64,000 nt of DNA from Ruminococcus hominis (GTDB lineage: Bacteria; Bacillota; Clostridia; Lachnospirales; Lachnospiraceae): assembly GCF_014287355.1 (NCBI RefSeq), contig NZ_JACOPE010000001.1, positions 2,170,001 to 2,234,000 of the forward strand, read 5' to 3'. A program made the position numbers and the translations under genes. Below the pieces are notes generated by a model. It was given only the letters and a program-made list of their open reading frames with translations, was not told the origin of the DNA and searched no databases. Shown piece by piece: positions 10,078-20,857 of the stretch (its first letter is position 1; each line of letters begins with the position of its first letter).

Positions 10078-10967
10078 GTTTGATTTTCTGATGATTCCTC
10101 TTCTTTCTCATGTGCAAACATCTTGATTGCCCTTTGTAACAGGGCATTTACTTCTCCTCCAAGCAAAATGACATACATACACATATAAAGCCAGAGCATA
10201 ATTAAAATGATCATCGTAAGGCTTCCATACATTGTTGTAAATCCGGTAAATATATCAAGATAAATAGAAAATATAAACGAAATCACTTGCCATGCACAAG
10301 CTGTAAATATTGCTCCTGGCAATTGTTTCTTCATTGTTGTTTTCCCTATATTCTTTCTGTTTGGCAAATATTTATATACCATATCCCAGAATAATGTAAG
10401 AATACCTAATGTAATCAGAGTTCTGCTTCGAATAACCATATCAATTAATCTGACTAACACCGGAAAATGCTGATTTAACATAATTGCAATCCGATTACCA
10501 AATACAGATAAAACAAGTGACAAAATAATTGCCACCAAAAATATCACTGTATACAATGATGCTCTGATTCGCAAATATACATAATTACGTGTTTCTCTGC
10601 TTTCATATACGCAATTCAGTCCATTTGTAATCGACAGTACTCCTCTCCCTGCCGACCATAACGCCACTAGAACTGTGATTGGAATGATTGTGCCAGACTG
10701 GCTGTACACCTGATCCACTATAGATTCAATCAACCCTTCTACTGTCGTTGGAAATGCCTGCAGTACAGCATTCATAATATAATCCTTTGTTAATGAGGTA
10801 AATTGTACCATCGTTAACAATAATAATATGATTGGAATCATGGATAAGACGAAAAAATAAGCTGCCTGAGCAGCATAAGCTCCTGTATGATGTGAGCTCA
10901 CCACATCCATAACACGAAGCGCATATCCTTTTATTCGATTAAATTTTTCTTTCATATACTTCCTCAT
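10074..10967 (-). CDS. YihY/BrkB-family inner membrane protein
   Basis: 297 aa with about six predicted membrane segments. The family (often labelled virulence factor BrkB, formerly mis-called RNase BN) has no settled biochemical role. Family landmarks are the early AAQAAYFFVLSMIPIILLLL, ALWSAGRGVLSITNGLNCVY, and the late FTTMYGSLTMIILIMLWLYM. The C-terminus is short and charged. It stands alone between leuA and pheS. The AT-rich 227 bp upstream holds the leuA terminator and nothing else I can name. Confidence 0.88.
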   Translation of the reverse strand: MRKYMKEKFNRIKGYALRVMDVVSSHHTGAYAAQAAYFFVLSMIPIILLLLTMVQFTSLTKDYIMNAVLQAFPTTVEGLIESIVDQVYSQSGTIIPITVLVALWSAGRGVLSITNGLNCVYESRETRNYVYLRIRASLYTVIFLVAIILSLVLSVFGNRIAIMLNQHFPVLVRLIDMVIRSRTLITLGILTLFWDMVYKYLPNRKNIGKTTMKKQLPGAIFTACAWQVISFIFSIYLDIFTGFTTMYGSLTMIILIMLWLYMCMYVILLGGEVNALLQRAIKMFAHEKEEESSENQT

Positions 10968-11127
10968 CTATCATTACATTTTATTGTAACAACTCTAAAT
11001 CTCCTCGCAGCTATGTATTTTTAATCCACACCGCATTCAGTTTTAATAGAATAGCATACCCAATAAAAATATTCAAGTATATCATTTCAAGGACTGTTTT
11101 GTAGCTCTCTGCCAGATTTTGTGCCTT

Positions 11128-11165
11128 AAAAACGGGTTCAGTCAGCATGACCAAACCCGTTTTTG
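11128..11165 (-). terminator. Rho-independent terminator after leuA
   Basis: AACGGGTT/AACCCGTT arms with a 15-nt loop and T-run on the minus strand, 30 bp past the leuA stop. Confidence 0.85.
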
Positions 11166-11194
11166 TTATATTTAATATAGAAATAGATTTTTAT

Positions 11195-12847
11195 TTATCG
11201 GTTATTGATTGCCGTAATCAATGCATCGATTGATGCATGGATAATATCTGGATCCACTCCTGCTCCCCATGCAAGTTTGCCACTTGGAGTCTGGATTCCT
11301 ACATAAGCAATTGCCTGTGAACTTGAGCTTTGTTCCAAAGCATGTTCTTGGTAAGTTACCAATGAGAAATCTAAATTATAAGCTTTCTTTAAAGCATTAC
11401 TTACTGCATCCAATCGACCATTTCCTGTTGCTTCTGTTGTAATTGTTTTTCCTTCATATGTAGAAGTAACCTGAGTTGTAATTCCATCTTTCTGTTGGAA
11501 ATGTACTTCATTGATGCTGTATGGTGATGTAATATTTTCAAATTTTTCTTTAAATAATTCAAAGATTTCTTCCGGCTGCAGTTCGGCATGCTTGTGGTCC
11601 GAAACACTCTTCGTTGCATAACTCATTGCCTCACGCATCTTTGGTGGAAGATTAAGGCCAAATCGAGTTTCCAGAATATAGCCAACACCGCCTTTACCAG
11701 ACTGACTATTGATTCGTATAACATCCGCGTCATAACTCCTTCCGACATCAGTAGGATCAATTGGAAGATATGGAACTGTCCAATGATTTGGATCTTTTTC
11801 GTCAATCCATTTCATTCCTTTTGCGATTGCATCTTGATGTGAACCAGAAAATGCGGCAAACACCAATGCTCCACTATAAGGACTTCTTTCCCCTACTGTC
11901 ATACCTGTATATTCTTCGTACTGTTCTACGATTCCCGGCATATCAGAAAAGTCAAGTTCCGGATCAACGCCCTGTGCATACATATTCATTGCAACTGTAA
12001 TAATATCCACATTGCCTGTACGCTCACCATTTCCAAACAATGTACCTTCCACACGGTCTGCCCCTGCTAAAAGTCCAAGCTCTGTATCTGCAACTCCGCA
12101 ACCTCTGTCGTTATGTGCATGCTGTGAAAGAATTACATTCTCTCTGTATTTCAAATTCTTTGACATGTATTCCACCTGACTTGCGTAAACATGTGGCAAA
12201 GATAATTGTACTGTTACCGGAATATTGATGATTGCTTTTCTTTCCGGTGTCGGCTGCCATACATCCAGCACTGCATTACATACTTCTACTGCATAATCCA
12301 TCTCTGTACCTGTAAAGCTCTCTGGACTATACTCAAAATAAAGATCCTGCCCTGCTTCATCTGCCAGTCTTTTTAATAATGCTGCTCCATCGATTGCAAT
12401 CTGTTTTACTTCTTCTTTTGACTTGCGGAATACCTGCTCTCTCTGTGCATAAGATGTTGAATTGTATACATGAACAATTGCTTTTTTTGCACCTTTGATT
12501 GCCTCAAATGTTTTCTTGATAATATGTTCTCTTGCCTGTGTCAACACCTGAATGGTTACATCATCCGGGATCAGATTATGCTCGATCAAAGTACGGCAGA
12601 ATTCATATTCTGTTTCAGACGCTGCCGGAAATCCGACTTCAATTTCTTTAAATCCAATCTTTACGAGTAATTTGAAGAATTCTACTTTCTGTTCAAGACT
12701 CATTGGAATCACCAATGCCTGATTGCCATCTCGTAAATCCACGCTACACCAGATTGGAGCTTTATCTACATATTCTTTTCTCGTCCAATCCAGACATTCA
12801 GTTGGCGGCATATAATACTGTCTTTTGTACTTATTGTGATTCATCAT
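11195..12847 (-). CDS. leuA: 2-isopropylmalate synthase (long LeuA2 type)
   Basis: 550 aa. It condenses acetyl-CoA with 2-oxoisovalerate, the first step of leucine synthesis. The N-terminal TIM barrel has VDLRDGNQALVIPM, the metal/substrate region and HAHNDRGCG (metal-binding histidines). The C-terminal LeuA dimer/regulatory domain (about 430-550) is where leucine feedback acts in this family. The length and DGNQAL variant fit the actinobacterial/clostridial long form rather than the roughly 510-aa form. It is preceded by a leucine T-box and separated from leuCD, which lie 3 kb upstream in the adjacent operon. Confidence 0.95.
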   Translation of the reverse strand: MMNHNKYKRQYYMPPTECLDWTRKEYVDKAPIWCSVDLRDGNQALVIPMSLEQKVEFFKLLVKIGFKEIEVGFPAASETEYEFCRTLIEHNLIPDDVTIQVLTQAREHIIKKTFEAIKGAKKAIVHVYNSTSYAQREQVFRKSKEEVKQIAIDGAALLKRLADEAGQDLYFEYSPESFTGTEMDYAVEVCNAVLDVWQPTPERKAIINIPVTVQLSLPHVYASQVEYMSKNLKYRENVILSQHAHNDRGCGVADTELGLLAGADRVEGTLFGNGERTGNVDIITVAMNMYAQGVDPELDFSDMPGIVEQYEEYTGMTVGERSPYSGALVFAAFSGSHQDAIAKGMKWIDEKDPNHWTVPYLPIDPTDVGRSYDADVIRINSQSGKGGVGYILETRFGLNLPPKMREAMSYATKSVSDHKHAELQPEEIFELFKEKFENITSPYSINEVHFQQKDGITTQVTSTYEGKTITTEATGNGRLDAVSNALKKAYNLDFSLVTYQEHALEQSSSSQAIAYVGIQTPSGKLAWGAGVDPDIIHASIDALITAINNR

Positions 12848-12889
12848 GATTCATTTCCTCCTCGTTTTACATACCATTATATTTTTTAT

Positions 12890-13226
12890 GCAAAAGAAAA
12901 AGTCCTCCGTCTCGCAAAATATCTTTGCAAGAGACGAAAGACTGCTATTTATCAAGTCCTACGCGGTACCACTCTTATTTATGAATGTTACTTCATACAC
13001 TTATCAGATACAGGCTTTGTATATTCATATACGAAGCGATATATCTACCCTAGATAACGGTTGGGTTCCGTCTGCGTCTACTCTCCTGAACTTCTCCGTT
13101 CAGAATTTGGGGCAGCCGCTCCGAGGCCAGTTCCATCTATTCTTTCAACTGCTTTTCACCAACCAGCAGCTCTCTGGATTCAGATATAAATGTAATAATC
13201 CTCTTCATAGCTTTTTTCTATTACAT
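12890..13226 (-). promoter_or_regulatory. T-box riboswitch, leucine (leuA leader)
   Basis: The minus strand holds the T-box core AGTGGTACCGCG (within 12962-12975). It is followed by a terminator hairpin (12909-12935, 3-nt loop region with GTCTCTTGCAAA/TTTGCAAGAGAC-type arms) and a T-rich tail. Stem I shows the GCTGCTGGTTGGTG apical signature. The specifier position reads CTC (13123-13125), a leucine codon that agrees with leuA. Confidence 0.94.
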
Positions 13227-13232
13227 AGCACA

Positions 13233-13261
13233 AGGTTACCATTATCTGGTACTCTTGTCAA
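13233..13261 (-). promoter_or_regulatory. Promoter of the leuA leader
   Basis: TTGACA (13256-13261), 17 bp, TAACCT (13233-13238) on the minus strand, directly upstream of the T-box Stem I. The -10 box is weak. Confidence 0.5.
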
Positions 13262-13304
13262 TATTTTTTTCTGAATTTTTATGCATTACTTATTCACCTA
13301 ATAT

Positions 13305-13530
13305 ACAAAAAAGGCAGCCATTACTGACTGCCTCTTCTTTCGTATATCCCCAAAATGCCGTTCCCTGTCTTCTGACTCCTAGCTTCTGCTAGGTGGGCGT
13401 CCGCATCTGCTTTTCTGTCTTCCACTGCATAATGATGGCCTGACATATTACAGAGATTTGAGAGTCCCGTTTAAAGTAATGTAGGTTCAAAACAACAAGG
13501 TTATCGAACATCTCAGGTGATTTTTTCTCT
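13305..13530 (-). ncRNA. ssrS: 6S RNA
   Basis: A 200-nt class RNA gene between the leuA promoter and a small membrane protein. The 5' end CCTGAGATGTTCG and the 3' segment CGGCATTTTGGGG form a perfect 9-bp closing helix. These ends resemble the E. coli 6S termini. The internal TTTTGAACC and AACGGGA segments are of the kind seen in Firmicute 6S RNAs. A strong promoter (13537-13565) and a GGCAGTC/GGCTGCC terminator with T6 (13308-13333) delimit it. 6S RNA binds the sigma-70-type holoenzyme in stationary phase. The assignment rests on recognition of motifs and the closing helix, not on a covariance-model search. Confidence 0.78.
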
Positions 13531-13536
13531 GAGAGT

Positions 13537-13565
13537 ATTATAACTCATTTAAATACTTTTTACAA
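13537..13565 (-). promoter_or_regulatory. Promoter of the 6S RNA
   Basis: TTGTAA (13560-13565), 17 bp, TATAAT (13537-13542) on the minus strand, with a predicted start at about 13530. Confidence 0.7.
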
Positions 13566-13608
13566 CATCAAGATATTGGAAATTGTTGCAAATTATAACC
13601 ACATCAGA

Positions 13609-13953
13609 TTAAAAATACTGTTTTTTTAATTTTGTAGTATAAACCAAAAAGCCAACAAGTACGATCAAGAATAAAATATTTGCAATTGTATCCACTATTC
13701 CAACTGGTTTGACAAATGAATTGATCATATCAATTACACCATATATTGTTGTAACTATACCAAACACAAGTACTGACGGAAGTGCCTTTTCCAGAAATGC
13801 TTTTTTATTTTTACATTTTTTTGCAACATAAGCATTTCCTAACAGAAGGATCTCATTGATCTCACCTGTTTTTTTCATTTTAATATATGCATATAATGTA
13901 TATATACCACATCCTAATACGATCAGACTTACAAATCCAAATACGTCATTCAT
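13609..13953 (-). CDS. Small membrane protein of unknown function
   Basis: 114 aa with three predicted membrane segments (about 5-25, 58-80, 87-106) and a basic stretch between the first and second. I do not recognise a named family. It begins 3 bp after the thrC stop and is likely translated from the same message. The placement at the end of the amino-acid operon gives no clear clue to function. Confidence 0.7.
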   Translation of the reverse strand: MNDVFGFVSLIVLGCGIYTLYAYIKMKKTGEINEILLLGNAYVAKKCKNKKAFLEKALPSVLVFGIVTTIYGVIDMINSFVKPVGIVDTIANILFLIVLVGFLVYTTKLKKQYF

Positions 13954-13956
13954 TTT

Positions 13957-15450
13957 TTACTCCTCTACACCGAGAATTTCTTTTACGGTCTCTTTCATTT
14001 TATCTACATCGCACTCTTTTGTATGTCGAATCTGTGCGTTGCGAATTTCTTCAATTGCATTCGGAATCGCTACTCCTGAAACCTTCTCAAGTTCGTCGAT
14101 CAATGCAAATTCTTCTAATTCATCATATTTCTCATCAATTGCTGTCATTACACTTCTTGCAAATTTATAAGGGCTTGCTGTTGATGCAACCAACATCTTT
14201 TTCTGATCCTTGCTTGCATCACGATATGCTCTGCTTACATGCGCTGCGACAGCAGTATGTGTATCCATCACATATCCTGTAGACTTATAAGTTCCACCAA
14301 TTGTCTCTTTTGTTTCTTCTTCTGTAGAATATCCACCTTCGAAATCAGATAATTTTTCTTTCATCTCAGGAGTAATTTCATATACACCATCTTTTTTCAA
14401 AGCTTCCATTAACTCACTATTTTTCTTAGCATCCTGTCCTGCAATTGTATAAATCAATCTTTCCAGATTGCTTGAAATCAGAATGTCCATCGATGGTGAT
14501 GAAGTCAAAACAAACTCTCTGTTTCTGTCATATTTTCCTGTTTTAAAGAAATCAAACAAAACTTTATTTTCATTAGAAGCACAGATTAATTTTGCAATCG
14601 GAACTCCCATCTGTTTTGCATAATAAGCAGCAAGAATATTTCCAAAGTTTCCTGTTGGAACTGTAACATTAATTTCTTCACCATTTTCAATTTCTTCATT
14701 TTCAAGTAGTTTTGCATAAGCATATACATAATAAACAACCTGCGGAACCAGACGTCCGATATTGATTGAATTTGCTGATGAAAACTGATATCCTGCCTCT
14801 GAGAGTTCTTTTTCTAACTCTTTATCCTCAAAAAGTGCTTTCACGCCACTCTGAGCATTGTCAAAATTACCATGAATTGCAACAACCGAAGTATTATCCC
14901 CTTTCTGTGTCACCATCTGTAATTCCTGTACTTTACTTACACCATTCTTTGGATAAAAAACAATAATTTTTGTTCCCGGTACATCTGCAAATCCGGCAAG
15001 AGCAGCTTTTCCAGTATCACCTGAAGTAGCTGTTAAAATCACAATATCTTTTGTGACATTATTTTTCTTTGCAGCTGTTGTCAACAAATGTGGCAGGATA
15101 GATAATGCCATATCTTTAAATGCAATGGTTGCTCCGTGGAACAATTCCAAGTGATATGTATCGCCTACTTTTACAAGTGGAGCAATTACTTCTGTATCGA
15201 ATTTGGAATCATATGCACTATTAATACAATGTTTCAATTCTTCTTCTGTAAAATCTGTTAAGAACTGTTTCATAACAGCATACGCTGTCTCCTGATAAGA
15301 CATCGTTTTCAATTCATTCATTGTCACATCTAATTTTGGCAGTTCTGTTGGCACAAATAAACCGCCATCTTCTGCAAGACCTTTTAAAATTGCCTGAGAA
15401 GCTGTTACTGTCTTATCTGCGTTTCGTGTACTCTTATATAATAAGTTCAT
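13957..15450 (-). CDS. thrC: Threonine synthase
   Basis: 497 aa. PLP enzyme converting O-phosphohomoserine to threonine. The N-terminal LYKSTRN and the GGLFVP segment are typical of the long ThrC form. The PLP lysine is in HGATIAFKDMAL, and TATSGDTGKAA is the phosphate-binding loop. It lies 17 bp downstream of leuD in an operon that also encodes Asd, an earlier enzyme of the same aspartate pathway. Confidence 0.96.
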   Translation of the reverse strand: MNLLYKSTRNADKTVTASQAILKGLAEDGGLFVPTELPKLDVTMNELKTMSYQETAYAVMKQFLTDFTEEELKHCINSAYDSKFDTEVIAPLVKVGDTYHLELFHGATIAFKDMALSILPHLLTTAAKKNNVTKDIVILTATSGDTGKAALAGFADVPGTKIIVFYPKNGVSKVQELQMVTQKGDNTSVVAIHGNFDNAQSGVKALFEDKELEKELSEAGYQFSSANSINIGRLVPQVVYYVYAYAKLLENEEIENGEEINVTVPTGNFGNILAAYYAKQMGVPIAKLICASNENKVLFDFFKTGKYDRNREFVLTSSPSMDILISSNLERLIYTIAGQDAKKNSELMEALKKDGVYEITPEMKEKLSDFEGGYSTEEETKETIGGTYKSTGYVMDTHTAVAAHVSRAYRDASKDQKKMLVASTASPYKFARSVMTAIDEKYDELEEFALIDELEKVSGVAIPNAIEEIRNAQIRHTKECDVDKMKETVKEILGVEE

Positions 15451-15467
15451 CTTTTCATCCTCACATA

Positions 15468-15956
15468 TTATTTTCTACTATTTGTATAGTTTACAAGTCC
15501 GCCCGCTGCGATTAATTTCTGCATAAACTCTGGGAAAGCCTGTCCCTGAAATTCTGTTCCTTTTGTACGGTTATAAATTTTTCCACTGTCAAAATCTACT
15601 TCTACTTCATCTCCGGCATCGATTCCTCTTGCTGCTTCCGGACATTCGATGATTGGAAGACCAATGTTAATTGCATTACGATAGAAAATTCTTGCGAATG
15701 TCTCTGCAATAACACAGCTTACACCTGCTGTTTTTAAACAAAGTGGAGCATGCTCTCTGGATGATCCGCAGCCAAAGTTTTTATTTGCTACGATCAAATC
15801 TCCCGGCTGTACTTTTTTTACAAAATCTGGATCGATATCTACCATTGCATGGCTTGCCAGTTCCTGTGCGTCAAATGAATTCAAATATCTTGCTGGAATA
15901 ATAACATCTGTATCCACGTTATCCCCATACTTAAATACATGTCCTTTTGCTTTCAT
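15468..15956 (-). CDS. leuD: 3-isopropylmalate dehydratase small subunit
   Basis: 162 aa, the short LeuD type. It forms the aconitase-like isopropylmalate isomerase with LeuC. Characteristic motifs are [15 protein letters not shown] near the N-terminus and [12 protein letters not shown]. The start overlaps the leuC stop by one base, indicating tight coupling. Confidence 0.97.
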   Translation of the reverse strand: MKAKGHVFKYGDNVDTDVIIPARYLNSFDAQELASHAMVDIDPDFVKKVQPGDLIVANKNFGCGSSREHAPLCLKTAGVSCVIAETFARIFYRNAINIGLPIIECPEAARGIDAGDEVEVDFDSGKIYNRTKGTEFQGQAFPEFMQKLIAAGGLVNYTNSRK

Positions 15957-17230
15957 TATTTGTCACCTACTTTCTCTGGATTAGCGATGCATCCTGCAAT
16001 TGCACTTGCTGCTGCAACTTCCGGTGATGCCAGATAAATCAATGAATCAACATGTCCCATTCTCCCTACAAAATTACGATTTGTTGTTGAAACACATTTC
16101 TCTCCTGCTGCCATAACTCCCATATGACCTCCCATACAAGGTCCGCAACTTGGCGTATTCACAGCACATCCTGCATCTACAAAAATATCAAGAAGACCTT
16201 CTTTAATACATTGCTTATAAATCTTCTGTGTAGCAGGAATTACCATTACACGTACATCCGGATGAACAGTGTGTCCTTTCAAAATTGCTGCTGCTTTTCT
16301 CATATCTTCCATACGTCCATTTGTACAAGATCCGATCACTACCTGATCAATTTTAATCGGCTCCATTGCTTCAATCTCATCAATTGTCTTGGCATTTCCA
16401 GGTAAATGAGGAAACGCTACAGTCGGACGCACTTCTGCAAGGTTGATTTCAACGACCTGCTCATATTGTGCATCTTCATCTGCCGTATACACTGTATACT
16501 CTTTCTTTGTATGCTCTTTCAAATACTCTTCTGTCTTATCGTCTACAATAAAGATACCATTTTTAGCACCTGCTTCAATTGCCATGTTCGCCATTGTAAA
16601 TCTGTCATCCATAGAGAGATTCTCAATCCCATCACCTACAAATTCCATTGATTTATATAAAGCTCCATCAACACCGATTTTGCCGATAATATGAATAATA
16701 ATATCTTTACCGCTTACATATGGTCCTGGTTTTCCTGTTAATACAAATTTGATTGCCCCTGGTACCTTGAACCACAATTCACCTGTTGCCATACCTGTAG
16801 CAATATCTGTTGTACCCACACCTGTAGAAAATGCTCCTAATGCTCCGTATGTACATGTATGAGAATCCGCACCAATAATACATTCTCCGGCAGCCACTAC
16901 ACCAGCCTCAGGAAGGATTGCATGTTCAACACCAGATTTTCCTTGTTCAAAATACCATTTCAATCCCTGTTCTTTCGCAAACTCTCGGATTGCTTTTGAA
17001 TTTTCTGCTGATTTAATATCTTTGTTTGGTGTAAAATGATCCGGTACAAATACAACCTTATCCTTATCAAACACATGATCTGACATCTGTTTTACGATTG
17101 GCAAAGCCATAGGTCCGGTAATATCATTTGCCATCACTACATCTAATTTTGCCATGATCAGCTGTCCTGCCTCTACAGAGTCCAACCCTGCATGTGCTGC
17201 CAGGATCTTCTGTGTCATTGTCATTCCCAT
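15956..17230 (-). CDS. leuC: 3-isopropylmalate dehydratase large subunit
   Basis: 424 aa from the ATG at 17230, which has AAAGGAGG 8 bp upstream. Eight more in-frame codons upstream have no such site. It isomerises 2- to 3-isopropylmalate. The aconitase [4Fe-4S] ligands are in the GSCTNGR region and [24 protein letters not shown] is the usual active-site segment. It is transcribed from the argH-asd side. Confidence 0.97.
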   Translation of the reverse strand: MGMTMTQKILAAHAGLDSVEAGQLIMAKLDVVMANDITGPMALPIVKQMSDHVFDKDKVVFVPDHFTPNKDIKSAENSKAIREFAKEQGLKWYFEQGKSGVEHAILPEAGVVAAGECIIGADSHTCTYGALGAFSTGVGTTDIATGMATGELWFKVPGAIKFVLTGKPGPYVSGKDIIIHIIGKIGVDGALYKSMEFVGDGIENLSMDDRFTMANMAIEAGAKNGIFIVDDKTEEYLKEHTKKEYTVYTADEDAQYEQVVEINLAEVRPTVAFPHLPGNAKTIDEIEAMEPIKIDQVVIGSCTNGRMEDMRKAAAILKGHTVHPDVRVMVIPATQKIYKQCIKEGLLDIFVDAGCAVNTPSCGPCMGGHMGVMAAGEKCVSTTNRNFVGRMGHVDSLIYLASPEVAAASAIAGCIANPEKVGDK

Positions 17231-17289
17231 CGTGACAACCTCCTTTATGCCCAATATTTTCTTTTATCTGTTTCTTTATATTTGTTAAT

Positions 17290-17316
17290 ACCTTCGGACA
17301 GATATTGCCCGAAGGT
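17290..17316 (-). other. 8-bp hairpin between asd and leuC
   Basis: ACCTTCGG pairs with CCGAAGGT over an 11-nt loop, just after the asd stop. On the minus strand it is followed by ATTAACAAAT, so it is at best a weak terminator. It may modulate leuCD-thrC levels relative to asd. Confidence 0.5.
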
Positions 17317-17326
17317 TCTTTTGTAA

Positions 17327-18412
17327 TTATTTTGCCTGAATATACCCCTTTGCTGTCAAAGCTTCTGCACAAAGGACAGCACCACCTGCTGCACCTCTTA
17401 CTGTGTTATGAGACAGTCCAACGAATTTATAATCAAACATGCTGTCTTCTCTGAGTCGACCAATTGATACGCCCATTCCATTTTCATAATTTACATCCTG
17501 TGTAACCTGTGGACGATTATCTTCTTCTAAGTACTGAATAAACTGCTTTGGAGCACTTGGAAGGTTTGCTTCCTGTGGAAATCCTTTGAAATTCACAAGC
17601 TTTTCGATAAGCTGTTCTTTTGTAGGTTTCTTTTCAAAATTGATAAATACAGCTGCTGTATGTCCATTTAAAACAGGTACTCGGATACACTGACATGTAA
17701 TCTTTGGAAGCTCTGCTTTCACGATCTGTCCATTCTCTACTCTTCCAAGTACACGAAGTGGCTCCTGCTCACTCTTCTCTTCTTCTCCTCCGATAAATGG
17801 AATAATATTTCCAACCATTTCCGGCCAATCCTTAAATGTCTTTCCTGCTCCTGAAATTGCCTGGTATGTTGTAGCAACAACTTCTTTTGGTCCAAATTCT
17901 TTCCATGCTGCCAGACAAGGTGCGTAACTCTGAATAGAACAGTTTGGTTTTACTGCAATAAATCCACGAGTTGTTCCAAGACGTTTTTTCTGATCTGCAA
18001 TCACCTCAAAATGCTCTGCATTGATCTCAGGCACTACCATTGGTACATCTGGTGTCCAGCGATGTGCACTATTATTTGAAACAACCGGAGTTTCTGTTTT
18101 AGCATAAGCCTCTTCAATTGCCTTGATTTCTTCTTTTGTCATATCTACTGCACTAAACACAAAATCTACTGTAGATGCAACTTTTTCTACTTCATTTACA
18201 TTCAATACAACCAGTTTTTTTACTGCTTCCGGCATTGGAGTATCCATTTTCCATCTGTCTCCAACAGCATCTTCATATGTCTTTCCTGCTGAACGTGGGC
18301 TTGCTGCTACTGTTACTACCTCAAACCATGGGTGATTTTCAAGAAGAGAAATAAATCTCTGTCCTACCATTCCTGTTGCTCCTAAGATACCGACTTTTAA
18401 CTTCTGTTCCAT
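17327..18412 (-). CDS. asd: Aspartate-semialdehyde dehydrogenase
   Basis: 361 aa. NADPH-dependent reduction of aspartyl phosphate, a branch point toward lysine, threonine and methionine. The N-terminal GILGATGMVGQRF is the nucleotide-binding loop. The catalytic cysteine is in KPNCSIQSYAPCL, and the QAISGAGK segment follows. The sequence belongs to the archaeal/fungal-like Asd branch seen in many Clostridia (SVDxT-type NNSAHR segment). Confidence 0.96.
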   Translation of the reverse strand: MEQKLKVGILGATGMVGQRFISLLENHPWFEVVTVAASPRSAGKTYEDAVGDRWKMDTPMPEAVKKLVVLNVNEVEKVASTVDFVFSAVDMTKEEIKAIEEAYAKTETPVVSNNSAHRWTPDVPMVVPEINAEHFEVIADQKKRLGTTRGFIAVKPNCSIQSYAPCLAAWKEFGPKEVVATTYQAISGAGKTFKDWPEMVGNIIPFIGGEEEKSEQEPLRVLGRVENGQIVKAELPKITCQCIRVPVLNGHTAAVFINFEKKPTKEQLIEKLVNFKGFPQEANLPSAPKQFIQYLEEDNRPQVTQDVNYENGMGVSIGRLREDSMFDYKFVGLSHNTVRGAAGGAVLCAEALTAKGYIQAK

Positions 18413-18462
18413 TATACATCTTCTCCTTTATCTAACTCTTCTATGATATAACTGCATTATGA

Positions 18463-19842
18463 TTATTCTGCAATCAAATATGCTTCTTCCTGTGCAATCA
18501 CTTTTTCCATTGCAGCTTTTCCAGGTGCTCCAATCGTATTTCTCATCTCAACACAGGTTTTCATACTGATTGCTTCATAAATATCTTCTTCAAATACCGG
18601 TGAAATCGCTTTGAACTCTTCCAATGACATATCATCGAGTGCAATATTCTTATCAATACAATATAACACCAGTTGACCTACAATACCATGTGCATCCCGG
18701 AATGGAACTCCATGGTTAACAAGATAATCTGCTGCATCTGTCGCGTTTGTAAAACCATTCTTAGCACTGTTTTCCATTCTTGTTTTATTGAATTTCATCG
18801 TGCGAAGCATTCCGGTAAATAATGCCAGACATCCTTTGGTTGTGTCAATCGCATCAAAAACAAATTCTTTGTCTTCCTGCATATCTTTATTATATGCCAG
18901 TGGAATTCCTTTCATCGTTGTCAACATAGACATCAATGCTCCATATACTCTTCCTGTCTTACCACGAACCAGCTCTGCAATATCCGGATTCTTTTTCTGA
19001 GGCATAATACTGCTTCCTGTACTGTATGCATCATCAATATCTACAAACTGATATTCATTTGAATTCCAAATAATCACTTCTTCCGAAAATCTACTCAAAT
19101 GCATCATCACAGTCGACATTGCAGACAAAAGTTCAATTAAATAATCACGATCTGCGACAGAATCCATACTATTAAGTGTCGGTCCTTCAAAATCAAGCAA
19201 CGTTGCAGTATATTCACGATCTAATGGATACGTAGTTCCTGCCAGTGCCCCTGAACCTAATGGACAATAATTCATTCTTGCGTAAATATCTTTCATCCGG
19301 GAGCGATCTCTTTTAAACATTTCAAAATATGCTCCCATGTGATGTGCCAGTGTGATTGGCTGTGCTTTCTGAAGGTGGGTAAATCCAGGCATATAGGTTT
19401 CCGTATTCTCTTTCATAATTTTTAAGAGTACTTCCAATATATCCTTTAACAGCTTATCCAATTCCAGAATCTCATCTCGGGTATATAACTTCATGTCGAG
19501 TGCAACCTGATCATTTCTACTTCGCCCGGTGTGCAGCTTCTTCCCTGCATCTCCAATTCTGTCAATTAAATTTGCTTCCACAAAACTATGAATATCTTCA
19601 TATTTGTCCGTAATCTCTAATGTCCCATTCTCGACATCTTGTTTGATTCCGTTTAATCCTTCAATAATCTGTTTCTTCTCATCTTCTGTCAGGATTCCCT
19701 GTTTTGCAAGCATTGTCACATGTGCAATACTTCCCCGGATATCTTGCTCATAAAACTTCTTATCAAAGGAAATGGATGCATTAAAATTGTATACCAGCTG
19801 ATCCGTTTCTTTTGTAAAACGGCCACCCCATAATTGTGCCAT
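18463..19842 (-). CDS. argH: Argininosuccinate lyase
   Basis: 459 aa from the ATG at 19842. An in-frame TTG two codons earlier is too close to the GAGAGG ribosome binding site. It cleaves argininosuccinate to arginine and fumarate. Motifs are [20 protein letters not shown], and the signature [12 protein letters not shown] with the flexible catalytic loop. First gene of the argH-asd-leuC-leuD-thrC row. No argG is adjacent. Confidence 0.97.
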   Translation of the reverse strand: MAQLWGGRFTKETDQLVYNFNASISFDKKFYEQDIRGSIAHVTMLAKQGILTEDEKKQIIEGLNGIKQDVENGTLEITDKYEDIHSFVEANLIDRIGDAGKKLHTGRSRNDQVALDMKLYTRDEILELDKLLKDILEVLLKIMKENTETYMPGFTHLQKAQPITLAHHMGAYFEMFKRDRSRMKDIYARMNYCPLGSGALAGTTYPLDREYTATLLDFEGPTLNSMDSVADRDYLIELLSAMSTVMMHLSRFSEEVIIWNSNEYQFVDIDDAYSTGSSIMPQKKNPDIAELVRGKTGRVYGALMSMLTTMKGIPLAYNKDMQEDKEFVFDAIDTTKGCLALFTGMLRTMKFNKTRMENSAKNGFTNATDAADYLVNHGVPFRDAHGIVGQLVLYCIDKNIALDDMSLEEFKAISPVFEEDIYEAISMKTCVEMRNTIGAPGKAAMEKVIAQEEAYLIAE

Positions 19843-19944
19843 AGCCAATTTCCTCTCTTCTTTATTGTATTACTTTGTTCTGTAAGAATAAACTCCAGTC
19901 ATATTCAGACTTTCTATATCTTCAGAGCGTTACTTTTGCACATT

Positions 19945-19973
19945 AGTTTAACATACTAAAGTGTTAATGTCTA
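19945..19973 (-). promoter_or_regulatory. Candidate promoter of argH operon
   Basis: TAGACA (19968-19973), 17 bp, TAAACT (19945-19950) on the minus strand, about 100 bp upstream of argH. I could not identify a convincing ARG box. Confidence 0.4.
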
Positions 19974-20048
19974 TCTTTTTTTCTGTGAAAGTGCCAAAAA
20001 ATAGATTTCACTCTGTTTTTTATTCTGACAACATAAAGAAATTGCACT

Positions 20049-20726
20049 TTATTTTTTGTTTTTATTTTTCGCTTCTTTTCGTTCTTTCATCGAAAATACA
20101 CAGCCACAATAATCCTGTCTGTACAATCCATATTGCTCAGACAATTCAACCGAACGTTTATATCCATTTTTCTTTTTAAAATCCGACAGCAGATACTCTA
20201 TTCCATATTCTTCAGCTAAAAGCATCCCTATCTCGTTTAATTTCTGGGCATTTTTTAAAGGGCTGATACTCAATGTCGTCGTAAAAAAATCATATTCCCC
20301 ATTCTTTGCAATTTTAGCAGCTTCCCTCAATCTTAATTCATAACATTTGAAACATCTTTCGCCACCTTCTTTTACATTCTCCATCCCACGTGCCATATTA
20401 TAGAATTTTTCTGAATCATAATTTCCCGCAATAAATGTAACCGGATGTTTAAAACGCATTTCTGATATCAGTTTTTGCTGTTCCAGCACTCTCTTCGTAT
20501 ATTCACTTTCTGGATATATATTCGGATTATAATAAAATACTGTAACCTCAAAATATTGCGACAAATATTCTAAAACATAACTGCTGCATGGTGCACAGCA
20601 GCTGTGAAGAAGAAGCCGTGGCACTTTTTCTTCTTTTTTTAATTCCAGAATTAATTTATCTAATTCTTTCTGATAATTTACTTTCTGCCCTGCTTTATTG
20701 CTCACTTTCCAATTCCATACACTCAC
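20049..20726 (-). CDS. queH: Epoxyqueuosine reductase QueH
   Basis: 225 aa from a GTG at 20726 with GAGGAA upstream. QueH (former DUF208) is the non-cobalamin enzyme for the last queuosine step and replaces QueG. Diagnostic cysteines are visible: LLLHSCCAPCSSYV near residue 40, GERCFKCYELRL near 125 and the C-terminal YRQDYCGCVFS. These would hold the [4Fe-4S] cluster and adjacent iron site. The C-terminus is lysine-rich. Confidence 0.93.
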   Translation of the reverse strand: MSVWNWKVSNKAGQKVNYQKELDKLILELKKEEKVPRLLLHSCCAPCSSYVLEYLSQYFEVTVFYYNPNIYPESEYTKRVLEQQKLISEMRFKHPVTFIAGNYDSEKFYNMARGMENVKEGGERCFKCYELRLREAAKIAKNGEYDFFTTTLSISPLKNAQKLNEIGMLLAEEYGIEYLLSDFKKKNGYKRSVELSEQYGLYRQDYCGCVFSMKERKEAKNKNKK

Positions 20727-20857
20727 GTTTTTTATTCCTCATCTTTTCGTTTTCTATTATTCTTTTCTATCTTATATACTATCTCAATTATACACAGTTC
20801 GCAATTGTATCATCCAGCTTTTATACTTTTTTCATATACTCTTCATATTATTTTTCT

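Noticed and set aside
13305..13530. A third T-box leader before thrC or leuA
   Set aside because: There is no GGTACCGCG-type core; the closing helix and termini fit 6S RNA better.
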